From JBBDWR01 sp040902745 (GTDB taxonomy: Bacteria; Actinomycetota; UBA4738; HRBIN12): a stretch of DNA of 64,000 nt. Position numbers and translations under genes: made by a program. Numbering within the stretch: the stretch's first letter is position 1; every line of letters begins with the position of its first letter. Positions 35,764 to 44,032 of the stretch are shown here, piece after piece. The stretch is from positions 1-64,000 of the forward strand of contig JBBDWR010000015.1 in assembly GCA_040902745.1 (NCBI GenBank). Direction: 5' to 3'. A model generated the notes under the pieces. It worked only from the letters and a program-made list of their open reading frames with translations, did no database searches and was not told the origin of the DNA.

Positions 35764-38211
35764 CTAGCGCTTCGTGACGAAGTTGACGAGCTTGGGAGCG
35801 CGGACGATCACCTTCGCAAGCTCGCGGCCCTCGAGCGCGCGCCGGGCATTCTCCGACGCCCTCGCGATCTGCTCGATCGCCGTCTCATCGGCACCGGACT
35901 CGATCTCGATCCGGTCGCGCACCTTGCCGTCGACCTGCACGACGAGGGTGATCCGATCCCGCGTGGTCAGGGCGGGATCGAACGACGGCCACGGTGCGCG
36001 ATGCACACTCTCCGGATGGTCGAGCGCCTCACGCCACAGCTCCTCTGCGAGGAACGGCGCAAACGGGGCGAGCAGCAACGTCAACGCCTCGGCCGCCTGG
36101 CGTCCCCCGGCGCCAGCGTCGAGCGCCGCTCGCAGCTCGTTCGAAAGCACCTGAAGCTTGGAGATCGCAACGTTGAAACGGAACCGTTCGAGGTCCTCCG
36201 TGACGCCCTGCACCGTCCTGTGCTGGGTCCGCGTCAGCGCTCCGGATTGCTCCGCATCGGAGGCGGCCGCGTCGAACACGGCGGCGTACACGCGACCGAG
36301 CCACGACGTGACACCGGGACGCCGATCGCCCTCCGGCGCGATCAACTTCCAGTCGATGTCGTCCTCGAACGGGCCCGCGAACAGCATCATCACGCGCATC
36401 GTGTCGGCCCCCCACGCCTGCACGATCGGCATCGGCTCCACGATGTTGCCCTTGGTCTTGGACATCGACGCTCCGTCGAAGATCACCTGTCCCTGATTCA
36501 TCAGGCGCGGGAACGGCTCGGTGAACCCCACGAGCCCCATGTCGTGCAGCACCTTCGTGAAGAACCGGGAGTAGAGCAGGTGCAAGATCGCGTGCTCGAC
36601 CCCGCCCGTGTACTGCCCGACGGGCATCCATCGCGCTACGGCGTCGGGATCGAACGGGCCCGACGCTTCGCGCGGCGAGCAGTACCGGAGGAAGTACCAA
36701 CTGGAGTCGACGAAGGTGTCGATCGTGTCGGTGTCGCGGGTCGCAGGGCCTTTGCAGATCGGACAGGTCGTGTGCACGAACCCCTCGTGGCGCGCGAGCG
36801 GAGACTGACCCCCCGGTCGGAAGTCGACATCTTCGGGCAGCAGCACGGGCAACTGATCATCGGGAACGACCACCTCACCGTGGTCGGGACAGTGCACGAT
36901 CGGGATCGGGGCCCCCCAGTAGCGCTGGCGGGAGATCAGCCAATCCCGCAGGCGATAGGACACCGACGCCTCGCCTCGTGCCTGTTGCTGCAGCCACGCC
37001 GTGACCGTGGCGATGCTCTGCGGAGACCGCTCGCCGTCGAAGGGACCGGAGTTGACCATCACGCCCTCGGCAGCGAAGGCCTCCGTCATCTCCTGGGGAT
37101 CCAGGTGTTCGGATCCCGGCTGGATCACGATGCGTACGGGCAGGTCGTGCTCCCGCGCGAACTCGAAATCGCGCTGGTCGTGCGCCGGGACGGCCATCAC
37201 CGCACCGGTCCCGTACTCCATCAATACGTAGGGTGCCACGAAGGCCGGTACCTTCTCCCCGTTGACGGGGTTCACGACGTGGACCCCGAGCGCGATCCCC
37301 TCCCGAGTCTCTGCTTGCTCCTTGTCCGTCAGCGGCGTCACCTGCTGACGGTTGAGCAACGCCTCGACCTGGTCCCAGGTGCCACCCGCCTTGGCGAGCT
37401 CGGGAACCATCGGGTGTTCGGGGGCGAACACGAAGAAGGTCACACCCCACAGCGTGTCCGGACGCGTGGTGAACACCTCGACCGTATTTCCCGTCTCGGC
37501 GATCTCGAAGGTGACCGTCGCTCCCTCGGACCGGCCGATCCAGTTCCGCTGCATGGTCAGCACGCGCTCGGGCCACTCGGTCAGCTGGTCCATGTCGTCG
37601 AGCAGGCGCTGTGCGTAGTCGGTGATCCGGAAGAACCACTGGGTCAGATCCTTGCGGACCACCACCGACCCGCAGCGCTCGCACGTGCCGTCCTTGACCT
37701 GCTCGTTGGCGAGGACGGTCTGATCGTGCGGACACCAGTTGGCCGCGGCGGTCTTGCGATAGGCGAGCCCACGTTCGAAGAACCGGGAGAACAGCCATTG
37801 TGTCCACCGGTAGTACTCCGGATCGCAGGTGTTCAGGCGCCGCGACCAGTCGAAGGACATCCCCATCCGCCGGAAGCTCGTGGCCTGTTGCTCGACGTTG
37901 GCGTAGGTCCACTCCTTGGGGTGGATGCCCCGCTTGATCGCGGCGTTCTCCGCCGGCAGTCCGAACGCGTCCCACCCGATCGGATGCAGCACGTCGTTGC
38001 CCTGCATCGCCTTGTATCGCGCCACCGCGTCCCCACCCGAGAATGCTTCCGCGTGCCCCATGTGCAGGTCGCCGGACGGGTAGGGGAACATGTCGAGCGC
38101 GTAGAACCGAGGTCGGTCGTCGCGCGGATCGTCGCTCGCGCGGTAGAGCCCCTCGGCTTCCCAGCGCTCGATCCACTTGGGCTCGATCTCGGATGGTTCG
38201 TAACGGGCCAT
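35764..38211 (-). CDS. leuS: leucyl-tRNA synthetase
   Basis: Charges tRNA-Leu. The 815-residue class I enzyme has the HIGH-type signature in DLHMGHAEAF, the inserted CP1 editing domain (about 220-420), a zinc-binding segment (CERC; later CPIC), and the KMSKS-type loop as MSKTKGN, with threonine replacing the usual serine. The frame is open to 38424, but the family N-terminus ARYEPSEIEPKWIERW starts at ATG 38211; ATG 38223 is four codons upstream and also possible. comEA lies 95 bp downstream on the same strand. Confidence 0.97.
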   Translation of the reverse strand: MARYEPSEIEPKWIERWEAEGLYRASDDPRDDRPRFYALDMFPYPSGDLHMGHAEAFSGGDAVARYKAMQGNDVLHPIGWDAFGLPAENAAIKRGIHPKEWTYANVEQQATSFRRMGMSFDWSRRLNTCDPEYYRWTQWLFSRFFERGLAYRKTAAANWCPHDQTVLANEQVKDGTCERCGSVVVRKDLTQWFFRITDYAQRLLDDMDQLTEWPERVLTMQRNWIGRSEGATVTFEIAETGNTVEVFTTRPDTLWGVTFFVFAPEHPMVPELAKAGGTWDQVEALLNRQQVTPLTDKEQAETREGIALGVHVVNPVNGEKVPAFVAPYVLMEYGTGAVMAVPAHDQRDFEFAREHDLPVRIVIQPGSEHLDPQEMTEAFAAEGVMVNSGPFDGERSPQSIATVTAWLQQQARGEASVSYRLRDWLISRQRYWGAPIPIVHCPDHGEVVVPDDQLPVLLPEDVDFRPGGQSPLARHEGFVHTTCPICKGPATRDTDTIDTFVDSSWYFLRYCSPREASGPFDPDAVARWMPVGQYTGGVEHAILHLLYSRFFTKVLHDMGLVGFTEPFPRLMNQGQVIFDGASMSKTKGNIVEPMPIVQAWGADTMRVMMLFAGPFEDDIDWKLIAPEGDRRPGVTSWLGRVYAAVFDAAASDAEQSGALTRTQHRTVQGVTEDLERFRFNVAISKLQVLSNELRAALDAGAGGRQAAEALTLLLAPFAPFLAEELWREALDHPESVHRAPWPSFDPALTTRDRITLVVQVDGKVRDRIEIESGADETAIEQIARASENARRALEGRELAKVIVRAPKLVNFVTKR

Positions 38212-38354
38212 GATGCGGGCCATGCTACCGAAGGGCTCCCGATACTCGCTGAGGCCCCGTGGATGTCGCGAGGATGTAGCGGTGCGGTAACGGTCCCGCA
38301 ACGAGCCGCCAGTGCCCCTGGTGGCCGCCCGGCATCGTCCCCTACGGTCGGCTG

Positions 38355-38861
38355 ATGAGAACCGTGGCAGAGCAACGACGTCGGGAACGCCTGCAAACTG
38401 CAGCCGTGCTGATCGGGCTCGCATGGGTCATCTACGTCGTGGGGATGGGCAACACAGCATTCTCGGAGATGCACAGCGGCCATCCCTGCGATGAGAACCT
38501 GCTTCGTGGATTCGATAATTGTGGTGACCGATGGCTCTGGATCACGGTGCTCACGGTCTCAGCGCTCGTGCTCGTCATCTTGATCGCCGGCGTCGGGTTC
38601 CTTGCGCACTCGAGTGCCGACGCCCGGTACGCAGCGCTCGTGTTCTGCGCTATGGCGCTTCCGATCGCGGCGTGGATCTGGATCCTCGCCAGTCCCCCGC
38701 CGGTGGCCGTGCAACCGAAGGTTGCTGCGCTGGCATGGCTTGGTCCCGTTGCAGCGATGATCGCCCACCCACTCCTGCGCGTTTGGCAGCGGCTGGTCGC
38801 GGCCGTCGTCCTGTGCCTGCCCGCGTTGGCGACCTGGAGTATCGGCCCGACGGTTCTCTAG
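38355..38861 (+). CDS. multi-pass membrane protein, unknown function
   Basis: A 168-residue protein with about five hydrophobic segments: near 16-31, 62-84, 92-111, 123-140 and 144-160. An extracytoplasmic loop between the first two carries two cysteines (Cys45 and Cys56). No family is recognised. Start ATG at 38355, divergent from leuS. Its stop TAG lies in a CTAG that also provides the stop of the GGDEF-EAL gene on the other strand. Composition is typical of the window, so it is probably real. Confidence 0.65.
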   Translation: MRTVAEQRRRERLQTAAVLIGLAWVIYVVGMGNTAFSEMHSGHPCDENLLRGFDNCGDRWLWITVLTVSALVLVILIAGVGFLAHSSADARYAALVFCAMALPIAAWIWILASPPPVAVQPKVAALAWLGPVAAMIAHPLLRVWQRLVAAVVLCLPALATWSIGPTVL

Positions 38862-40996
38862 GCTTTGACCGCAGGCGCGAAGCCGGGGATGTGACCCTCG
38901 CCTTCGCGCCAGAGACGCTCGAGGTCGTCGCCGGGCATCGGGCGAGCCATGTGGAACCCCTGGCCAAGCAGGCACCCGTTGCCGACCAAAAAGCCGAGCT
39001 CTTCTGCGGTCTCGACCCCTTCGGCCAGGGGCGTCATGCCGAGTGAGTGCGCCAGCTGCACCATCGCACTCACCATGCTTGCGCCGTCGGCGTCGGTGTC
39101 GACCTCACGGATGAACGTCTGATCGATCTTCAGGATGTCCACCGGCAGATGCCGCAACCGCGAAAGCGAGGAGTGGCCGGTGCCGAAGTCGTCGATGGCG
39201 ATCCTTAGGCCCCACGCGTGCAGCTCTGCGAGCAGTCGCTGGGTGCGATCGGGGTCGGTCATCGCGGTGGACTCGGTGATCTCGACGACCACCGTTTTCG
39301 GATCGATGTCGCACGCGTTGAGGCGTCCGAGGATCTCCTCACACAGGTTCGCCTGCCACAGTTGGCGCGGCGACAGGTTGAAACTCGCTTCGAGCGCGAT
39401 CCCTCGCTGCTTCCACTGCTGCTGCTGGCGAGAGAGCTCCTCGATCACCCAGTCCCCGATCGCCCCGATCAAGCCCATCTCCTCCGCGAGAGGGATGAAC
39501 TCCCCGGGTGGGACGAGTCCGCCGTTGGGGTCTCGCCAGCGCACCAGCGCCTCCACACCTTGGATCGTGCCGGTGTCCAGCTCGACGATCGGCTGATAGT
39601 GCAGCTCCCAATGCTGCTCCTCGACGGCGCGGCGCAGGCGCGTCGACAGCGACAGCTTGCTCGCGGAGTCCTCGTGGTGCTCGCTGAACACCAGATAGTT
39701 GCCGGGAGAAGAACGCTTCGTCTGGTACATCGCCGAGTCGGAGTTCTTCAAGAGGGTCTCGGCGTCCTGGGCGTCCTGCGGGAACAGACTGATGCCGATC
39801 GAGGCGGACGCGAAGAACTCCTGGCCGTTCAGGGTGAACGGCTGCTCGAACGCCTCCTTGACCCGCGAACCGACCGATTCGGCGACGAGCAGCGCAGCAT
39901 CCGTCCCCGGCATCGCGCCGGTCCCTCGCTCGAGATCCGAAAGCAACAGCAGGAACTCGTCACCACCCTGGCGCGCGACCAGATCGGTCTCGCGCGTACA
40001 TCCGCGAAGGCGCTCCGCCAGCTGTCGCAGAAGCTCGTCCCCTGCATGGTGGCCGAGGGAGTCGTTGACGAGCTTGAAGTTGTCGAGGTCGAGGAACAGC
40101 ACGCCCACGCCGAGGTCGTGGCGCTTGGCACGGCCGAGCGCCATCTCCACCATCTCCTCGAACAGCGCCCGGTTCGGCAAGCCGGTGAGCTTGTCGTGGT
40201 ACGCGAGGAACGCAACCTGCTCCTCGGCCGCCTTGCGCTCGGAGATGTCGAGGATGACGCCTTGGATCAGCCACGCATCCCCGCTCTCGTTGCGGATGAT
40301 CGAGGCCTGCTCCTGTACCCACTTCACGGTGCCGTCCTCGTGGACCATCCGGTACTCGTGATCGAGGAACTCCTCGTTGTTGTACGCCTGGGTGTACTCG
40401 TCCCATGCCCGCTCGATGTCCTCGGGATGCACGTGTTTACGCCACACGTAGGGATCGGCGAACCATTCCTCGGGTGTGACGCCGATCAGTGCCTCCACCT
40501 GCGGGCTGACGTAGATACTCGTGTCGTCCTCCGACACGGGGTCGATGTAGGTCACGCCGGGGAGATGATCGACCAAGGCCCGATACTTGGCCTCGGCTTC
40601 GAAACGCGCCTCCGAACCCGCAATCAGGTCGGTGATGTCGCGCAGCGTGACGAGGACCAGCGAGCCGCTCTCATCGTCGATGTCGACCTTGCCGACGTGC
40701 ACCTCGACGGCGACTTCGGACCCGTCCTTGCACCGACAGGCAGCCGCGCGCGCCGTCCCGTCGATCGCACCCAAACCATCCGGAAGCAAGATCTCGATCG
40801 GCTCGCCGCGCAACTCCTCACCGGAGAACCCGCAGAGATCCCGCGCCCTCGTGTTCGCGAACACGATGCGCCGGTCGGCGCCGGCGAGCACGAGACATTC
40901 GGGTGTTCCCTCGAGCAAGCGGTCCGCTGCAACGGTCCGTGGCAACGCGAACCACTCGGCGTTCGTAACGCCGGTCTCACGGGCGGAGCTGACCAC
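38858..40996 (-). CDS. PAS-PAS-GGDEF-EAL cyclic-di-GMP turnover protein
   Basis: A 712-residue cytoplasmic sensor enzyme. PAS domain 1 covers about 25-125, PAS domain 2 with its PAC motif about 140-258, the diguanylate cyclase domain about 262-435 and the EAL phosphodiesterase domain about 450-700. The GGDEF active site is intact at 344-348, and an inhibitory RxxD site (RETD, 335-338) lies five residues before it. The EAL domain keeps EAL (482-484), NLSPRQL, the ITES glutamate and DDFGTGHSSL. Both activities may therefore be functional. The GTG start has AAGGGGGG about 7 nt upstream. No membrane segment was found. Confidence 0.93.
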   Translation of the reverse strand: MVSSARETGVTNAEWFALPRTVAADRLLEGTPECLVLAGADRRIVFANTRARDLCGFSGEELRGEPIEILLPDGLGAIDGTARAAACRCKDGSEVAVEVHVGKVDIDDESGSLVLVTLRDITDLIAGSEARFEAEAKYRALVDHLPGVTYIDPVSEDDTSIYVSPQVEALIGVTPEEWFADPYVWRKHVHPEDIERAWDEYTQAYNNEEFLDHEYRMVHEDGTVKWVQEQASIIRNESGDAWLIQGVILDISERKAAEEQVAFLAYHDKLTGLPNRALFEEMVEMALGRAKRHDLGVGVLFLDLDNFKLVNDSLGHHAGDELLRQLAERLRGCTRETDLVARQGGDEFLLLLSDLERGTGAMPGTDAALLVAESVGSRVKEAFEQPFTLNGQEFFASASIGISLFPQDAQDAETLLKNSDSAMYQTKRSSPGNYLVFSEHHEDSASKLSLSTRLRRAVEEQHWELHYQPIVELDTGTIQGVEALVRWRDPNGGLVPPGEFIPLAEEMGLIGAIGDWVIEELSRQQQQWKQRGIALEASFNLSPRQLWQANLCEEILGRLNACDIDPKTVVVEITESTAMTDPDRTQRLLAELHAWGLRIAIDDFGTGHSSLSRLRHLPVDILKIDQTFIREVDTDADGASMVSAMVQLAHSLGMTPLAEGVETAEELGFLVGNGCLLGQGFHMARPMPGDDLERLWREGEGHIPGFAPAVKA

Positions 40997-41067
40997 AAAT
41001 AAACCCCCCTTGGTATGCGATCCGATAGTTCTGCATCGGCCCGCCTCCGGGTCCGCCTGAGTCCGAT

Positions 41068-41085
41068 GTCGTGCCTAGGCACGAC
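41068..41085. terminator. 18-bp perfect palindrome after the amidotransferase stop (terminator or operator)
   Basis: GTCGTGCCTAGGCACGAC is perfectly self-complementary and begins one base after the stop codon (41088-41086) of the minus-strand PuuD-like gene. As RNA it can form a 6-7 bp stem with a short loop. No clear U-tract follows, so it may equally be a protein-binding site ahead of the GGDEF-EAL gene 72 bp downstream. Confidence 0.45.
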
Positions 41086-41826
41086 TTACCCACGATCCGG
41101 TACGCGTGAGCGGCGGGCGCGTAGCACGAGCTCGTCGAAGAGCCCCTGTTGGGCGGCATCCCCGGGGGCCGTGTCCTCGGGGTGCCACTGGACCCCAACC
41201 ATCCAGCCCTGGGGTCGTTCGAGCGCCTCGACGAGTCCGTCGGCCGAGCGCCCGGCCACGATCAACCCCTCACCCACGGTCTCGACCCCCTGATGGTGAT
41301 GCGACGAACACGACGGCGCATCGACACCCATCGCCTCGTGCGTGCGTGAACCGGTCGTGAGGGCGACCTCGTGCGACGCAGGCTTGCCGCCGCCGGGGAC
41401 GCCGTGTGCGATGAGATCCGGCACGTCGGGCAGGTGTGGGTGCAGGGTGCCGCCGAATGCGACGTTGAGCACCTGGAATCCCCGGCAGATCGCCAGGGTC
41501 GGCATCCCCGCACGGTCGGCGGCCGACAGCACGGAGAACTCCAGCGCATCGCGGTTCGGCTCCAGCCCGTACGCGCGATCGTCGGGTGCGCCGCCGGATC
41601 GAACAGGATCGAGATCGCCACCCCCGAGCAGCATCAGGCCGTCGAAGGGGGCCAAGATCTCCCCAGGATCGGCGTCGTCGGGAGACGCCAGCAATGCGGC
41701 GCGGCCACCCGCCCGGCCGATCGCCTCGACGTAGTTCGCGGGCGCGGCGAAACCGCCTGTGGACCAGCGCGACACGCGGCCGGGCGCAAGGTGGTACGCG
41801 GGGATCGCGATCAGTGGGCGCGCCAC
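41086..41826 (-). CDS. gamma-glutamyl-gamma-aminobutyrate hydrolase family protein (PuuD-like, peptidase C26)
   Basis: A class I glutamine-amidotransferase-fold hydrolase that splits gamma-glutamyl bonds. The 246-residue protein has the nucleophile Cys114 in AICRGFQVLN, the catalytic His-Glu pair in GVQWHPED (about 216-223), the oxyanion region LLGGGDLDP, and the PuuD-type CSSHHHQGV segment. In E. coli, PuuD releases GABA from gamma-Glu-GABA in putrescine breakdown. Here it lies 5 bp downstream of a second amidotransferase and behind a glutamine-synthetase-like ligase and an amine permease, so the natural substrate is probably a gamma-glutamyl acid derived from that amine. GTG start. Confidence 0.88.
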   Translation of the reverse strand: MARPLIAIPAYHLAPGRVSRWSTGGFAAPANYVEAIGRAGGRAALLASPDDADPGEILAPFDGLMLLGGGDLDPVRSGGAPDDRAYGLEPNRDALEFSVLSAADRAGMPTLAICRGFQVLNVAFGGTLHPHLPDVPDLIAHGVPGGGKPASHEVALTTGSRTHEAMGVDAPSCSSHHHQGVETVGEGLIVAGRSADGLVEALERPQGWMVGVQWHPEDTAPGDAAQQGLFDELVLRARRSRVPDRG

Positions 41827-41831
41827 GAAGC

Positions 41832-42545
41832 TTATCCCTCCTGCGCCGCGATCCGCGCGAACGCACGGAACACCTCGGCGCCCTTACGCTCATGTCCCAC
41901 GAGGTGACGATCGGCCTCGGCGCGGATCCGCTCAGGGGACTTGCCCCACTCGGTCGCGAGTGTGTCGGGACCGAATCCCTCGATCCACAGGTCGATCTCC
42001 GGCCTGTCGATCTCGAGATGGAACTGGAACCCCCACGCCCGGTCGCCGATCCGGTAGGCCTGTACCGGGGTCGTCGACGAGGTCGCCAGCAGCTCCGCCC
42101 CGGCCGGCAACTCGACCATGTCCTCGTGCCAATGGAAGACCATGTCGCCGGTCGCATACGAGGCTGTCAACGGATCTGCCGCAGCCGCATGGGTCGATTC
42201 GAGCGGCTCGAACCCGATCTCGCGCGCCGGCGCCTTGGCGACCCCGTAGTCGAACGCCCTCGCGAGGAGCTGCCCGCCGAGGCAGATGCCCAGGAAGGGA
42301 ACCCGGGCGTCGACCGCGCGCCGCGTCAGGTTGCGCACCCGGTCGAGGAACGGAAACTCCCGAACCTGGTCGACGTTCATCGAGCCGCCGAACATCACCA
42401 CGCCGGAGACCTCGCCGAGCTCGGGGAGGTGCTCGCCACCGAGGGCATCGACCACACGCCACGGGACGTGTTCGGCGTCATAAACACGCGGAGCGATCCC
42501 GAACGTCTCGTCCGGATCGTTGCGGATGAACGCGAGCGGCTGCAT
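41832..42545 (-). CDS. type 1 glutamine amidotransferase-like hydrolase
   Basis: A 237-residue GATase1-domain protein with the nucleophile Cys88 in LGICLGGQLLA, the catalytic His-x-Glu in FQFHLEID (about 177-184), and the early MFGGSMNV oxyanion loop. It resembles GMP-synthase-like amidotransferase subunits that occur without a synthetase partner. ATG 42545 gives the family N-terminus; longer frames are antisense. It sits 28 bp downstream of the glutamine-synthetase-like gene and 5 bp upstream of the PuuD-like gene, so all three are probably one operon. It may hydrolyse a gamma-glutamyl conjugate or supply or remove ammonia; the role is inferred only from context. Confidence 0.82.
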   Translation of the reverse strand: MQPLAFIRNDPDETFGIAPRVYDAEHVPWRVVDALGGEHLPELGEVSGVVMFGGSMNVDQVREFPFLDRVRNLTRRAVDARVPFLGICLGGQLLARAFDYGVAKAPAREIGFEPLESTHAAAADPLTASYATGDMVFHWHEDMVELPAGAELLATSSTTPVQAYRIGDRAWGFQFHLEIDRPEIDLWIEGFGPDTLATEWGKSPERIRAEADRHLVGHERKGAEVFRAFARIAAQEG

Positions 42546-42573
42546 CCCGGCGAGCCTAGCAGCGCGGTCGGGT

Positions 42574-43950
42574 CTACCCGCGCTCGAAGTAGCGCTCCAT
42601 CTCCCAGTTCGTGACGACCTGGTTGTCGAAGATGCTCTGCTCCTGACGGGCGACGTTGACCAGGTGCTCGAACACGAAGTCACCGAGCGCGGCGCGCGCC
42701 ACCTCGCTGCGTTGGAATGCGTCGACCGCCTCGTGAAGGCTCGAAGGAACCCGCGGCACGTCCTTTGCCTCGTAGGCGTTCCCTTGGAACATCGGCGGTC
42801 GCTCGATGCCCTCCTCGATCCCGTACAGGCCGCCGGCGATCGTCGCCGCGTACCCGAGGTACGGGTTGACGTCCGCGCCGGGGATCCGATTCTCAACGCG
42901 GTTCGCCTTGTGCTCGCCGACGACCCGGAAACCGCACGTGCGGTTGTCGTGGCTCCACACGATGGCGGTCGGCGCCCACGACCCGAGTTGGTACCGCTTG
43001 TAGGAGTTCACGAAGGGCGCGAACATCCACGCCATCTCGCGCGAGGTCGCCATCATCCCGCCGAGGTAATGACCAAAGGTGTCCGACATCCCATGCTCGC
43101 CTGCCTCGTCCCACATCAGCGACTGGGTGCCGTCCGCGTTCCACAAGCTCGAGTGCATGTGGCAGCTGCTGCCGGCTTCGGCCATCGACCACTTCGCCAT
43201 GAACGTGATCGCGGCGCCGCTCAGCGCTGCGATCTCCTTCGCGGCGTGCTTGTAGAACACGTGGTTGTCGGCCGTATCGAGCACATCGCGATAGGTGATG
43301 TTGATCTCGTGTTGCCCCTTGCCGAACTCTCCCTTGGAGAACTCCACAGGGATCCCCGCAGCGGCCACGTCGTTGCGGATCTTGCGGATGATCCACTCGT
43401 CCTTGGTGGTCTGCAGCATGTGGTAATCCATGATGTAGGTCGAGCTCGGCTGCAGATCCCGATAACCCTTCAGGGCCGCCTGCTCGTAGGAGTCCTTGAA
43501 CAGGTAGAACTCGAGTTCGGATCCCGTCTTGACCGTGTACCCGGCTGCGGCCGCACGGGCGATCTGCCGCTTGAGGATCTGCCGGGGCGCCACTTCGACG
43601 GGCTCGCCCGTTTCCTCATCGGCAACGTCGCAGATCACCATCACGGTCTTCTCGATCCACGGACACAGGGACAGGGTGGCCATGTCCGGGACCATCTTGA
43701 AGTCGCCGTAGCCCGTCTCCCAACTGGCGTATGCGAAGCCGGGAAGCGGTTCCATCTCCATGTCGACCGCCAGCAGGTACAGACACGCGTGCAACCCTTC
43801 GTCCCCGAGGACCTCGTCGAGGAAGAAGTGCGGCAGTATCCGCTTGCCCATGAAGCGTCCCTGCAGGTCGGTGAACATGCACAAGACCGTGTCGACCTCG
43901 CCCGCGTCGGTGAGCTCCTCGAGCTGCTTCGCACTCAGGTTTCCGGCCAC
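42574..43950 (-). CDS. glutamine synthetase-like gamma-glutamyl-amine ligase (PuuA/GlnA3/GlnA4 type)
   Basis: A 458-residue GS-fold ligase expected to join glutamate to an amine using ATP. Metal-binding motifs are kept: SELEFYLF, KGEFGKGQHEIN, and CHMHSSLW, followed by the late RVENRIPGADVNPYL. The ammonium-binding glutamate of true GS (in NxYKRLxPGYEAP) is replaced: NSYKRYQLGSWAP. The usual DGSS aspartate motif near the N-terminus is also absent. Both changes fit amine-specific GS-like enzymes rather than nitrogen-assimilating GlnA. GTG 43950 has GGAGG four bases upstream; the frame to 44100 is spurious. The permease gene lies 82 bp upstream on the same strand. Confidence 0.88.
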   Translation of the reverse strand: MAGNLSAKQLEELTDAGEVDTVLCMFTDLQGRFMGKRILPHFFLDEVLGDEGLHACLYLLAVDMEMEPLPGFAYASWETGYGDFKMVPDMATLSLCPWIEKTVMVICDVADEETGEPVEVAPRQILKRQIARAAAAGYTVKTGSELEFYLFKDSYEQAALKGYRDLQPSSTYIMDYHMLQTTKDEWIIRKIRNDVAAAGIPVEFSKGEFGKGQHEINITYRDVLDTADNHVFYKHAAKEIAALSGAAITFMAKWSMAEAGSSCHMHSSLWNADGTQSLMWDEAGEHGMSDTFGHYLGGMMATSREMAWMFAPFVNSYKRYQLGSWAPTAIVWSHDNRTCGFRVVGEHKANRVENRIPGADVNPYLGYAATIAGGLYGIEEGIERPPMFQGNAYEAKDVPRVPSSLHEAVDAFQRSEVARAALGDFVFEHLVNVARQEQSIFDNQVVTNWEMERYFERG

Positions 43951-44032
43951 CGCGCCTCCTTTGCTCGCATGTGGGTGCACGAGGGGCGGCGGACCGTGCC
44001 GGCCGCCGCCCCTCACGCCGCGATGTCGTCGC

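Noticed and set aside
40997..41067. Possible cyclic-di-GMP (GEMM) riboswitch upstream of the GGDEF-EAL gene
   Set aside because: The conserved GEMM core and tetraloop-receptor motifs are absent.
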